A stretch of DNA of 64,000 bases. Source: Oscillospiraceae bacterium (GTDB lineage: Bacteria > Bacillota > Clostridia > Oscillospirales > Oscillospiraceae). Positions 1-8,477 of this stretch are shown piece by piece (position 1 is the stretch's first letter; the number at the start of each line of letters is the position of its first letter). Location of the stretch: the NCBI GenBank assembly GCA_022846095.1, contig AP025583.1, positions 1,426,001 to 1,490,000 on the forward strand. The letters run 5' to 3'. Under the pieces are notes generated by a model, which worked only from the letters and a program-made list of their open reading frames with translations, was not told the DNA's origin and did not search any database. Made by a program: the position numbers and the translations under genes.

Positions 1-1782
1 CACGGGCAGGTAAACGGTGGCCAGCTCGTAGAGCTTGGCGGCCTTGTTGCGGTAGCTGTAGTTGCGGGAGAGGGTCTCCAGCATGGAGGGCAGGGCGGTG
101 GTGCGCATCACCGAGGTGTCCTCGCCCAGGGGGTTGAGGATGGTGACGGACCTGCGCTTTTCACTGTCCTGGGGCAGGCGGATCTTGTCGTAGTAGGTGG
201 GGGAGATGAAGGAGTAGGTGATGATCTCGCTGTACCCCATGCCGCGGCACAGCTCGCCCACCCGGCGCTCGGCGCGCTGCGTCTCCGTCAGGCCGCCCTG
301 GGTGGTCTCTCCCCGCATGAGGGTGACGGGGATCTTGTCGTACCCGTGGAGCCGGGCCACCTCCTCGGCGATGTCGGAGTAGTGCTCCACGTCGCCGCGC
401 CAGGAGGGCACGGTGATGGTGTCGCCGTCCAGCTTGAAGTCCAGGCGCTCCAGCATGGCGCGCATCTCGGCCTCGGCGATGTCGGTGCCCAGCAGGGCGT
501 TAATCTTCTCCGGCACCAGCTGCACGGTGCGGGGGGCCTGGTCGGCGGCGATCACGTCGATGACGCCGTCCACCACCTCGCCGCAGCCCAGCAGCTCCAC
601 CAGCTCGCAGGCCCGCTGCACGCCCTTGTAGGTGTTCATGGGGTCCAGGCCCTTCTCGTAGCGGGAGGAGGCGTCGGTGCGCATACCCAGGGCGGTGGCG
701 GTGCGGCGGATGGACACGCCGTTAAAGTTGGCGCTCTCAAAGACCACCATGGCGGTGTCGCCCACGATCTCGGAGTTGGCGCCGCCCATAACGCCGGCCA
801 CGCCCACGGGCTTGTGCACGTCGCAGATGCACAGCATGGAGGGGGTCAGCCTGCGGTCCGCTCCGTCCAGGGTCTGGATGACCTCGCCCTCCCGGGCGGT
901 GCGCACGATGATTCTGCCGCCCTCCACGCAGGAGAAATCGAAGGCGTGCATGGGCTGGCCGTACTCCAGCATGACGTAGTTGGTGATGTCCACGATGTTG
1001 TTGATGGGCCGCACCCCGGCGGCGCGCAGACGCCGGCGCATCCACAGGGGGGAGGGGGCGATCTTCACGTTGCGCACCATGCGCGCGGTATACCGGGGGC
1101 AGAGTTCCGGGTTTTCGATCTCCACGTCCAGCACGTCGGCCACGCTGGTGCCGTCCACGCCCTTGACCTGGGGTGTGTGGAGCTTCAGGGGCTTGCCGAA
1201 GGTGGCGGCGGTCTCCCGGGCCAGGCCGATGACGCTGAGGCAGTCGGGCCGGTTGGGGGTGATCTCAAACTCCACCACCGCGTCGTCCAGGCCCAGCAGG
1301 GGCACGACGTCGTCGCCCGGCCGGGGGTCCATGGCGGCCAGATCCGGGTCGCTCTGGAGGATGAAGATGCCGTCCACCACGCTGTGGGGCCAGTCGTGAT
1401 CGGTGAAGCCCAGCTCCTTGTAGGAGCAGAGCATGCCGTTGCTCTCCACGCCCCGCAGCCTGCCCGCGGTGATGTGCACGCCGCCGGGCAGCCGGGAGTC
1501 GTGCAGGGCCACGGGCACCAGGTCGCCCACCTGCACGTTCTGGGCCCCGGTGACGATCTGCACGGGCGCGCCGCCCGCGTCCACCTGGCAGGTGAACATG
1601 TGGTCGGAGTCGGGGTGGCGCTCCATGGACAGCACCCTGCCCACCACCACGTTTTTAATCTCCTCGCCCGGGCGCCCGGTGAGCTCCACCTTGGAGCCCG
1701 AGAGGGTCATGGCGTCGGCGTATTCCTTGTCGCCGGCGGATACGTCCACGAACTCCGCCAGCCAGTTACGAGATAAATTCAT
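1..1782 (-). CDS. pheT: Phenylalanyl-tRNA synthetase beta subunit (partial, 3' end outside window)
   Basis: Beta subunit of the cytoplasmic alpha2-beta2 enzyme that charges tRNA-Phe. The frame is open from an ATG at 1782 to the window edge, giving 594 residues. The family is usually near 800, so roughly the last 200 residues, including the anticodon-binding end, are missing. The N-terminus (MNLSRNWLAEFVDV) and the following tRNA-binding OB-fold (VSMERHPDSDHM-like region) are typical, followed by B3/B4 editing and B5 regions (GMRTDASSRYEKGLDP). It starts 15 nt after the pheS stop, behind a GGGGGAGG ribosome site, so it is co-transcribed with pheS under the same T-box leader. Confidence 0.97.
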   Translation of the reverse strand, partial: MNLSRNWLAEFVDVSAGDKEYADAMTLSGSKVELTGRPGEEIKNVVVGRVLSMERHPDSDHMFTCQVDAGGAPVQIVTGAQNVQVGDLVPVALHDSRLPGGVHITAGRLRGVESNGMLCSYKELGFTDHDWPHSVVDGIFILQSDPDLAAMDPRPGDDVVPLLGLDDAVVEFEITPNRPDCLSVIGLARETAATFGKPLKLHTPQVKGVDGTSVADVLDVEIENPELCPRYTARMVRNVKIAPSPLWMRRRLRAAGVRPINNIVDITNYVMLEYGQPMHAFDFSCVEGGRIIVRTAREGEVIQTLDGADRRLTPSMLCICDVHKPVGVAGVMGGANSEIVGDTAMVVFESANFNGVSIRRTATALGMRTDASSRYEKGLDPMNTYKGVQRACELVELLGCGEVVDGVIDVIAADQAPRTVQLVPEKINALLGTDIAEAEMRAMLERLDFKLDGDTITVPSWRGDVEHYSDIAEEVARLHGYDKIPVTLMRGETTQGGLTETQRAERRVGELCRGMGYSEIITYSFISPTYYDKIRLPQDSEKRRSVTILNPLGEDTSVMRTTALPSMLETLSRNYSYRNKAAKLYELATVYLPV

Positions 1783-1797
1783 TGTATTTCCTCCCCC

Positions 1798-2823
1798 TTA
1801 GAACTGCGCCAGGAACCGCATGTCGTTTTCAAAGATGAGCCGCAGGTCGGTGATGCCGAAGCGGCGCATGGCCATGCGCTCCACGCCGATGCCGAAGGCA
1901 AAGCCGGAGTACACGTCGGTGTCGATGCCCACGCCCTCCAGCACCTTGGGGTGCACCATGCCCGCGCCCAGCAGCTCAATCCAGCCCTCGCCCTTGCACA
2001 CCCGGCAGCCCACGCCGCCGCAGGCGTGGCACTGCACGTCCACCTCGCAGGAGGGCTCGGTGAAGGGGAAGTGGTGGGGGCGGAAGCGGGTCTTGGTGCC
2101 CTTGCCGTAGAGCTGCTCCACCACGGCGTTGAGGGTGCCCTTCAGATCCGCCATGGTGATGCCCTTGTCCACCACCAGGCCCTCGATCTGATGGAACATG
2201 GGGGAGTGGGTGGCGTCCACCTCGTCCTTGCGGTACACGCGGCCGGGGGCGACGACGCGGATGGGGGGCTGCTGCCGCTCCATGGTGCGCACCTGCATGG
2301 GAGAGGTCTGGGTGCGCAGCAGCAGGGAGGAGTCCTCCTTGATATAGAAGGTGTCCTGCCACTCCCGGGCGGGGTGGCCCTCCTCGGTGTTGAGCTTGGT
2401 GAAGTTGTACTCGGCCAGCTCCACCTCGGGGCCCTCGGCCACCTGGAAGCCCATGCCGATGAAGATGTCCTTCACCTCGTCCAGCACGATGGACATGGGG
2501 TGCTTGTGGCCGGTTTGGGGGCGCTTGCCGGGGATGGTCACGTCCACCGCCTCGGCGGCCAGCCGGGCGGAGAGGGCGGCGGCCTCGATGGCCTGCTGCT
2601 GGCGGGAGAGGGCCTCGGTCAGGGCCTCGCGCACCTCGTTGGCCAGCTGGCCGATGACCGGGCGCTCCTCGGCGGACAGGCCGCCCATCTGCTTGAGGAC
2701 GGCGGTGAGCTCGCCCTTCTTGCCCAGGTACTTGACCCGCAGGGCCTCCAGATCCTGGGCCGCCTTGGTCTCGGCCAGGGCAGACAGGGCCTCCTGCCGG
2801 ATCTGTTCCAGTTTTTCCTTCAT
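1798..2823 (-). CDS. pheS: Phenylalanyl-tRNA synthetase alpha subunit
   Basis: Catalytic class II subunit of PheRS, 341 aa, the normal family length. An N-terminal coiled-coil (MKEKLEQIRQEALSAL) binds tRNA. The catalytic core carries motif 2 (HQIEGLVVD and flanking Arg) and motif 3 (GIGVERMAMRRFGI) near the C-terminus. I start at the ATG at 2823 because it has an AAAAGGAG site 7 nt upstream. The same frame stays open for 40 codons further upstream, but that extension runs through the T-box terminator and is leader, not protein. It is followed directly by pheT. Confidence 0.97.
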   Translation of the reverse strand: MKEKLEQIRQEALSALAETKAAQDLEALRVKYLGKKGELTAVLKQMGGLSAEERPVIGQLANEVREALTEALSRQQQAIEAAALSARLAAEAVDVTIPGKRPQTGHKHPMSIVLDEVKDIFIGMGFQVAEGPEVELAEYNFTKLNTEEGHPAREWQDTFYIKEDSSLLLRTQTSPMQVRTMERQQPPIRVVAPGRVYRKDEVDATHSPMFHQIEGLVVDKGITMADLKGTLNAVVEQLYGKGTKTRFRPHHFPFTEPSCEVDVQCHACGGVGCRVCKGEGWIELLGAGMVHPKVLEGVGIDTDVYSGFAFGIGVERMAMRRFGITDLRLIFENDMRFLAQF

Positions 2824-2842
2824 TTCCTTCGCTCCTTTTAAG

Positions 2843-3086
2843 CAATAAAAAGGCCCTTCATCCCCAAAGACAGGGACGAAAGGCAAACCTTCCGCGGTAC
2901 CACCCACGATTCGCGCGGTACACCGCGCGCGCTCAAGCCTCATAACGGAGGGCTCCGTCCGCGTCTTTCCCCGCGGCCGCTCCCGGGCGAACCAAGCGCT
3001 GTGCCGCTGCGTCCGCTTTCAGCCGGTGACGGACGCTCTCTGACGTGGCATAACACGCTATTTTCCCGTTCTTCGCGTTTGTACTT
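2843..3086 (-). promoter_or_regulatory. T-box riboswitch leader of pheST
   Basis: The leader RNA contains the T-box core GGGTGGTACCGCG (2893-2905, minus strand). A terminator follows it: arms 2873-2884 and 2853-2865, then a U-tract at 2845-2852. Stem I shows the AGAGAG...GGCTGAAAG pattern around 3010-3042. A TTC triplet (Phe) at 2989-2991 lies where the specifier loop is expected. Uncharged tRNA-Phe would stabilise the antiterminator and permit pheST transcription. The specifier assignment is by position and not proven. Confidence 0.93.
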
Positions 3087-3091
3087 CCATT

Positions 3092-3120
3092 TTTATATCA
3101 CATTGGCGGGAAAATTGCAA
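3092..3120 (-). promoter_or_regulatory. Promoter of the pheST T-box transcript
   Basis: TTGCAA (3115-3120), 17-nt spacer, TATAAA (3092-3097) preceded by TGA, an extended -10. It is placed so that the transcript begins just ahead of T-box stem I. Confidence 0.75.
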
Positions 3121-3198
3121 GGGGGAAGTGTCTTTTAGCCTGCCGAAAAACATACCATAGAGATGCGGCTCAAGCGGATAAGGCGGTCGAAGGAGGAC

Positions 3199-3259
3199 GG
3201 GCGATTCGTGAATCGCCCCTACGGGCCTGGAACAGCGGGCCGATGTGGGCATCGGCCCC
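3199..3259. repeat. Two REP-like palindromes
   Basis: GGGCGATTCGTGAATCGCCC followed by CTACGG (3199-3224), and GGGCCGATGTGGGCATCGG followed by CCCCTACG (3237-3263). Both are a short inverted repeat ending in the same C-CTACG tail. Relatives occur at 20079, 20114, 62338, 62660, 62727 and inside addA. This pair abuts the start of the 0.33-kb repeat. Confidence 0.8.
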
Positions 3260-3593
3260 TACGAATGCCAGGCGCAGTACGGGGCATGGCAGTACGTGCG
3301 GCTTTTTAGGCACGCCTTGAATAGCAACTACCTTTAAGTCTGGGCGGGTCATGTGCCGTAGGGGCGGCAGCCCTATTCGCCTCAAGTGCCAGACCGAACC
3401 GAGCCCTGAGCGCTTTCAAGTTTTGCAAGTTACCTAAATCGCACCGCCGCGGGGCCCCCGGGTCCAGGGCCCGCAGGCCCTGGTTGTTTCTTCCCGGGGT
3501 TCTTTGCAACCAAAGAATCCCGCCGCCGGAGGCCGGGCCTCCGAAAAAGAGACGGATTGCCACGGGCCTGCGGCCCTCGCAATGACACGCCGC
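3258..3593. repeat. 0.33-kb dispersed non-coding repeat, copy 1
   Basis: It matches 8124-8462 in the same orientation, with about six or seven differences over the first ~290 nt. It starts near CCCTACGAATGCCA and ends in CGCAATGAC. It lies between the pheS promoter and the end of the lipoprotein gene and holds no credible gene. The ORFs in it are on a repeat and have no family features. With copy 2 it brackets the lipoprotein/two-component block. Confidence 0.9.
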
Positions 3594-3668
3594 CTTATCC
3601 GCCTGAGCTGCAACAATGATGATTGCATCTTGCGCACCAAATCCTGTATATCTGGTTTTTCGACAGAC

Positions 3669-3709
3669 TGAGACCCGTGGGCGGAGCCTTTCAGGCTCCG
3701 CCCACGGGT
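3669..3709. terminator. Terminator hairpin after the lipoprotein gene
   Basis: A perfect 16-bp stem (arms 3673-3688 and 3694-3709) lies 5 nt beyond the stop of the minus-strand lipoprotein gene. There is no long T-run on the minus side. The neighbouring TTTTTCGACAGACTGA (3656-3671) also flanks the rplT terminator at 49301. Confidence 0.7.
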
Positions 3710-3713
3710 TTGT

Positions 3714-5969
3714 TCACTCCGCCGCGTAGAGCCGCAGCTTTTCCATAAGAGCGTCCACGGTGGACTCCAAGCCGCCCCCGCCGTCCAGGTACGCGGCCGC
3801 GCCGTCCCGGATGATCTGGAGCAGGGACTCGTCGCAGACCAGGGGGGTATCCAGCCCGCGCAGGCGCTGCGCCATCTCCGCGCGCCAGGCCTCGCCGGGG
3901 TAGTTGACATAGAGCTCCACGGGGGCGCTGGCGCCCTCGGCGTCCGTCAGATACATGGCGTAGTAGGAGAAGCTCACCCGGCCGTCCTCGTCGGTGCGCA
4001 TGGCGGCGTCCCGCGCCTCAACCTGGGTGGACGCCTCAAAGGCCCGGGCGTTCACCGGCATACCGCCCTCCAGGTCCGCCTTCTGGGTATCGTAGGACAG
4101 GGCGGCGGCTATGAATTCCATCGCCAGCTCCCCCTCGCGGCTCTGGCTGTTTACCCCCAGCACCGTGCGGGGGAGATAGGCGTTTTGGCCGAAGATGGGG
4201 ACGATCTCCCCCCTGCCGGTGTCCTCGTCCGCCTGGCGGGCGGGATAGAGGTTGTGAAAGACGGTCAGATTGCCCACGTCCAGCCCCGCTCCGGTGCCCT
4301 TCCAGAGCAGCGCGCCGAAGTTGAAGATGTTTTCGTCATCCCCGCTGTAGCCGTCGTCCGCCGTGCGCCCGCGCTCCAGGTCCATGATGCGGCCTAGCGC
4401 GGAGAGGAAGCCGGACAGGCCCTCCCGGTCCACCGCGCCGTCCGCGTCCACGAAGCCGGGGGCGCAGACGGGGAGGAAAAAGTCCAGCAGCAGCTCGGGC
4501 CGGACAATGGTCAGGGGGTGGTTGTAGCTCCCCCGCTCCGCCTCCAGCCGGGCGGCCAGCGCCTCCAGGCCGGCGAGGCCCGCCGCGTCCTCCCCGTGGA
4601 GCAGGGGGACCTGGAACTGGGCGGGCACGGCGGGCAGAGCGCCGTCCGCCTGCCGGTAGGCTTCGGTGATGTTCTCCAGCAAATCCGCGCCGGATACCGT
4701 ATTGGACAGGTCGGCCAGCACGCCCTTTTCGATGTAACTCGTAACGGGCAGGCCGTCCAGCACCAGCACGTCCGGCCCCTTGCCCGCCGAGAGCTCGGTG
4801 GCCAGGGCGCGCAGGGCGTCCTCCCGGGTGACCGAGCCGTCCTCCGCCGCCCCCACCCGCAGATCCACGTGGACCTCGGGGTGGGAGAGCTGGAACTGGC
4901 CGGCGGCCTGCCGCACCAGGGGGTTGTCGTAGAGGGTGTAGACGGCCAGCTCCCGGCCGGGCAGGGTGGGCACGTCGGGGTCGTAGGCGTAGCAGAGCAG
5001 CACGTAGCTGTTCTGGCGGTAGCCCAGCAGCAGGATTTCATCCCCCGCCGCCGCCAGATCCATGCGCATCAGGGAGGGGGTGGACAGGGAGTTGAGCCCC
5101 CCGTCCGCCACCTGCTCGGCCACGCTGCTCCCGGGCAGGGCGCGGTACACGCCGGTGGGGTCGGCGAAGTAGAAGCCAACCTCCGGCCCCGGGGCCATGA
5201 CGCGGTACAGATCCGTGGTGGTCCAGCTGCTCTCCGCCGGGGCGCTGGCGGACAGCTCGCTGACGGACTTGCCGGTCTCCAGGCTGTAGAACACGACGCG
5301 CCCGCCCTCGGAGAAGGCCAGGGTGTCCCCGCTGACCGCCCAGCCGTCGGCCCAGTCGGCGTTGGCGCAGAAGTAGCGGCCCTTCTCCGCCCCGGTGGCC
5401 CCGTCCAGCTGCACCACGTCCTCGTAGCGTCCGGCCAGGAAATCGCCGCTGTCCGCGACGCGGAAGGCCCGCAGGCCGGAGCCGCTGGGCGCGGCGGGTA
5501 CGTCCCAGCCCAGATCGGTGAGGGCGCCGCCGGCGTCGGCCCGGGCCATATACTCGAACTGGGTGCCGTCCTCCGCCGAGTCGCTGAGGTAGACATAACA
5601 CGTACCGTCCCCGGCCCAGGCGGCGGCGACGGCGTGGCAGTAGCGGTCGGCCCGGTCGAATTCGGCCAGGCCCGCGTGGGTCTGCTCCTCCCAGGTCCGG
5701 CCGCCGTCGACGGAGTCGTACCAGGCCAGATGGATCTGCTCCCCGGCGTTGCCCACGTAGCCCATAACGTGCAGCGTCCCGTCGCCGGTGGACTGGAAGC
5801 CGATGATCTCGAAGAAGGGCGCGGGCAGGGGGCGTTCCGTCTCCACATAGCGGCCCATGGCCGTGCCGGTGGGGGAGGGAGACTGCCCGCCCGCGCCGCA
5901 GCCCGCCGCGGTGAACAGGAGCAGCAGGGCGAGCAGCGCGGCGCCGCCGCGCTTGAAGAGCTGTTTCAT
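3714..5969 (-). CDS. Lipoprotein: propeller-like N-half joined to a solute-binding-like C-half
   Basis: A 751-aa secreted lipoprotein. The signal peptide ends in a lipobox (LFTAAGC, Cys24), so the protein should be anchored on the outer face of the membrane. The N-half contains an Asp-box (DSVDGGRTW, near residue 88) and repeated strand-rich stretches, suggesting a beta-propeller. From about residue 335 it resembles family-1 extracellular solute-binding proteins (ELAVYTLYDNPLVRQAA..., then GPDVLVLDG). The ATG at 5969 has GGAGG 7 nt upstream. The frame extends 21 codons further but without a signal peptide. No ABC permease is adjacent. A two-component system is divergently transcribed 140 nt away, so a sensing role is plausible. 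Substrate unknown. Confidence 0.8.
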   Translation of the reverse strand: MKQLFKRGGAALLALLLLFTAAGCGAGGQSPSPTGTAMGRYVETERPLPAPFFEIIGFQSTGDGTLHVMGYVGNAGEQIHLAWYDSVDGGRTWEEQTHAGLAEFDRADRYCHAVAAAWAGDGTCYVYLSDSAEDGTQFEYMARADAGGALTDLGWDVPAAPSGSGLRAFRVADSGDFLAGRYEDVVQLDGATGAEKGRYFCANADWADGWAVSGDTLAFSEGGRVVFYSLETGKSVSELSASAPAESSWTTTDLYRVMAPGPEVGFYFADPTGVYRALPGSSVAEQVADGGLNSLSTPSLMRMDLAAAGDEILLLGYRQNSYVLLCYAYDPDVPTLPGRELAVYTLYDNPLVRQAAGQFQLSHPEVHVDLRVGAAEDGSVTREDALRALATELSAGKGPDVLVLDGLPVTSYIEKGVLADLSNTVSGADLLENITEAYRQADGALPAVPAQFQVPLLHGEDAAGLAGLEALAARLEAERGSYNHPLTIVRPELLLDFFLPVCAPGFVDADGAVDREGLSGFLSALGRIMDLERGRTADDGYSGDDENIFNFGALLWKGTGAGLDVGNLTVFHNLYPARQADEDTGRGEIVPIFGQNAYLPRTVLGVNSQSREGELAMEFIAAALSYDTQKADLEGGMPVNARAFEASTQVEARDAAMRTDEDGRVSFSYYAMYLTDAEGASAPVELYVNYPGEAWRAEMAQRLRGLDTPLVCDESLLQIIRDGAAAYLDGGGGLESTVDALMEKLRLYAAE

Positions 5970-6073
5970 ATGATTGCCTCCGGTTATGTAGTATCTGGAG
6001 GATACCACCCCAACCTCTAAGGCTTTCTCCAAGAATTTTCAGGGTAAATTTCAAGACGGATTAGAGACTGGTG

Positions 6074-6082
6074 TGGTACAAT
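6074..6082 (+). promoter_or_regulatory. Extended -10 promoter of the first two-component system
   Basis: TGG-TACAAT at 6074-6082, 28 nt before the response-regulator ATG. No clear -35. It lies in the 140-nt divergent gap shared with the lipoprotein gene. Confidence 0.5.
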
Positions 6083-6109
6083 CATACCAGAACAAGGGGG
6101 GCGGCGTTC

Positions 6110-6790
6110 ATGCGGATTCTGATGGTGGAGGACGACGAGAAGCTGTGCGAGGCGGTGAGCTACCAGCTGGAGCGGGAGGGCTTTACGGTGGACGTGTGCA
6201 CCGACGGGGACGACGGCCTGCGCTGGATCCGCCAGCAGGCCCACGACCTGATTCTGCTGGACCGGATGCTGCCCACCCTGAGCGGCACCACCGTCCTCCA
6301 GCGCATCCGCGCCGACGGCATCCAGACCCCTGTGCTGCTGGTGACGGCGCTGGACACGGTGGCCGACCGGGTGGAGGGCCTGGATGCGGGGGCGGACGAC
6401 TACCTGGTGAAGCCCTTCGCGGTGGAGGAGCTGCTGGCCCGCATCCGGGCCATGGGCCGCAGGCCCCGGAAGTGGGAGAGCGCCGCCCTGCTGCGCTACG
6501 GGGACGCGGCCTACGACGCCGGGGGCCGGGTGCTCTCCGGCGGGGCGGGGGAGTGCTCGCTTTCCAAGCGGGAGGGGGCGCTGCTGGAGGCGCTGCTGCG
6601 CAACCCGGACCAGACCCTGCCCCGGGGCATCCTGCTGTCCAAGGTGTGGGGCCCCGACGCGCCGGTGGAGGACGGGAACCTGGACAACTACATCTATTTC
6701 CTGCGCCGCAGGCTGCTCCAGGTGGGCAGCCGCATGGAGATCCGCACCGTGCGGGGGGTGGGCTACCGCCTGGAGGGCGGCCGTGGATAA
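6110..6790 (+). CDS. OmpR-family response regulator
   Basis: A 226-aa DNA-binding response regulator. The receiver domain has the acidic pair Glu7/Asp8-Asp9, phospho-acceptor Asp51 (LILLDRMLP) and the conserved Lys near 101 (VKPF). The C-terminal winged helix ends in the usual RRLLQVGSRMEIRTVRGVGYRLEGG. I start at the ATG at 6110 (AGGGGGG upstream) rather than 13 codons earlier, because MRILMVEDD is the standard N-terminus. It overlaps the downstream kinase gene by 8 nt, so the two are translationally coupled. The nearby divergent lipoprotein is a candidate target or input. Confidence 0.95.
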   Translation: MRILMVEDDEKLCEAVSYQLEREGFTVDVCTDGDDGLRWIRQQAHDLILLDRMLPTLSGTTVLQRIRADGIQTPVLLVTALDTVADRVEGLDAGADDYLVKPFAVEELLARIRAMGRRPRKWESAALLRYGDAAYDAGGRVLSGGAGECSLSKREGALLEALLRNPDQTLPRGILLSKVWGPDAPVEDGNLDNYIYFLRRRLLQVGSRMEIRTVRGVGYRLEGGRG

Positions 6791-8093
6791 GATCTTCACC
6801 CGCCTGCGCCGCCGCCTGACCCTGGTGTGCACCGCCGCCACCGGGATTATTCTGGTGGGCATGACCCTGGCCTCCCTGGCCGTGGCCCAGCGGCAGCTGG
6901 GGGAGGGGGCGGCCGCCTCCTTCCAGAGCGAGGTCAACGCGGTGCTCTTCCACCTGCGGGGGCAGTCCGCCGTGGATCACACCTGGCTGGCCCAGACCGA
7001 GGCGGGGGGCGGGCTGCTGGTGTACCTGGAGCTGTCGGGCACGCCGCTGCTGTACCGGGGGGCGGGGGACGGGCAGGAGCGGGAGGCGCTGGTCGCGCTG
7101 GCAAGGGAAAAGGCATTACAGGAATTCGGCCTGGACATCTCCCGCCGTCCGGACAGCCGGATCCTCTCCCGGCAGGAGTTCTTCTCCCTGCGGGATGCCG
7201 GCGGGGTGGGCTACCGGGCCGCCGCCGCCAGCATCCCCCTGGAAAACGGCTGGGCGGGGCTGCTGATCCTGCGCTCCACGGCGGCCGAGACGGCGGAGCT
7301 GCGGGGGCTGCGGCTGGCCTTCGGCGGCTTCGCCGCCCTGGCGATCTGCCTGCTGGCGGCCTTCTCATGGGTGTTCGCCGGGCGGATGCTGGCGCCCCTG
7401 GAGGCCAGCCGCCGCAGGCAGGCCGAGTTCGTCCACGCCGCCTCCCACGAGCTGCGCTCCCCACTGGCCGTCATCCACGCCTGCCTCTCCGCCATCCGGG
7501 GCGCGCCGCCTGAAAAGGCGGAGCACTTTACCCAGGTGGCGGACGGGGAGTGCCTGCGCATGTCCCGGCTGGTGGGGGATATGCTCACCCTGGCGGGGGC
7601 GGACGATGGCACCTGGACGGTGGAGCCGGGGGAGGCGGAGCCGGAGACGCTGCTGCTGGGGGTCTACGAGTGCTTTGAGGGCCCGGCGCGGGAGCGGGGG
7701 ATCGCCTTGGCGGTCTCCCTGCCCGAGGCGCCCCTTCCCCGCTGCCGCTGGGACGCGCAACGTATCTCCCAGGTGCTCTCCGCCCTGACGGACAACGCCC
7801 TGTCCCACACCCCGGCGGGAGGGACGGTGGACCTGAGCGTGGGGCCCTGCCCCGAGGGGGTCGTTTTCACGGTGGCGGACACCGGCCCGGGCATCCCCCC
7901 GGAGCAGCGGGAGCGGATTTTTGAGCGCTTTTACCGTGGGGACGCGGCCCGCACGGACCGGGAGCACTACGGACTGGGGTTGTCTATCGCGGCGGAGATC
8001 GTCTCCCTCCACCGGGGGCGGATCGGCATCACGGAGACCCCCGGCGGCGGCGCCACCTTTGCGGTGGTGCTGCCCGGGGGCGGAGGGCTGTGA
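6783..8093 (+). CDS. Sensor histidine kinase, partner of 6110-6790
   Basis: A 436-aa membrane kinase with a GTG start overlapping the regulator stop. There are two membrane segments (about residues 12-34 and 178-200) around a ~140-aa external sensor with no family I recognise. The second segment leads almost directly into the dimerisation helix, with H-box SHELRSPL (His222). ATPase motifs follow: N-box (LTDNALSHT), G1 (DTGPGIP), F-box (ERFYRGD) and G2 (GLGLSIA). The ligand is unknown. The divergent lipoprotein may supply the signal. Confidence 0.94.
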   Translation: MDKIFTRLRRRLTLVCTAATGIILVGMTLASLAVAQRQLGEGAAASFQSEVNAVLFHLRGQSAVDHTWLAQTEAGGGLLVYLELSGTPLLYRGAGDGQEREALVALAREKALQEFGLDISRRPDSRILSRQEFFSLRDAGGVGYRAAAASIPLENGWAGLLILRSTAAETAELRGLRLAFGGFAALAICLLAAFSWVFAGRMLAPLEASRRRQAEFVHAASHELRSPLAVIHACLSAIRGAPPEKAEHFTQVADGECLRMSRLVGDMLTLAGADDGTWTVEPGEAEPETLLLGVYECFEGPARERGIALAVSLPEAPLPRCRWDAQRISQVLSALTDNALSHTPAGGTVDLSVGPCPEGVVFTVADTGPGIPPEQRERIFERFYRGDAARTDREHYGLGLSIAAEIVSLHRGRIGITETPGGGATFAVVLPGGGGL

Positions 8094-8123
8094 GGCGGCG
8101 CTGCGACGCATCTTTTATGGAGG

Positions 8124-8462
8124 GCCCTACGAATGCCAAGCGCAGTACGGGGCATGGCAGTACGTGCGGCTTTTTAGGCACGCCTTGAATAGCAACTACT
8201 TTTAAGTCTGGGCGGGTCATGTGCCGCAGGGGCGGCAGCCCTATTCGCCTCAAGTGCCAGACCGAACCGAGCCCTGAGCGCTTTCAAGTTTTGCAAGTTA
8301 CCTAAATCGCACCGCCGTGGGGCCCCCGGGTCCAGGGCCCGCAGGCCCTGGTTGTTTCTTCCCGGGGTTCTTTGCAAGCAAAGAATCCCGCCGCCGGAGG
8401 CCGGGCCTCCAAAAAAGGAAACGGATTGCCGCGTCGGCCCCGCGGGGCCTCCTCGCAATGAC
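8124..8462. repeat. 0.33-kb dispersed non-coding repeat, copy 2
   Basis: Second near-identical copy of 3258-3593, same orientation, filling the gap between the two convergent two-component systems (8094-8477). The last ~50 nt diverge from copy 1 but end in the same CGCAATGAC. The gap contains no gene that I can support. Confidence 0.9.
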
Positions 8463-8477
8463 GGGACGCCCTTTCTT

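Noticed and set aside
346-1776. 476-aa plus-strand open frame opposite pheT
   Set aside because: It is antisense to a clear synthetase gene and has the His/Val/Gly-rich composition typical of the empty strand of GC-rich genes. Similar long shadows lie opposite pheS, the activase, the SLH gene, phosphoketolase and addB.
3170-3563. Short ORFs shared by both copies of the 0.33-kb repeat (also 8029-8458)
   Set aside because: The peptides are alike only because the DNA is repeated. Start sites, ribosome sites and family features are missing, and the frame differs at both ends.
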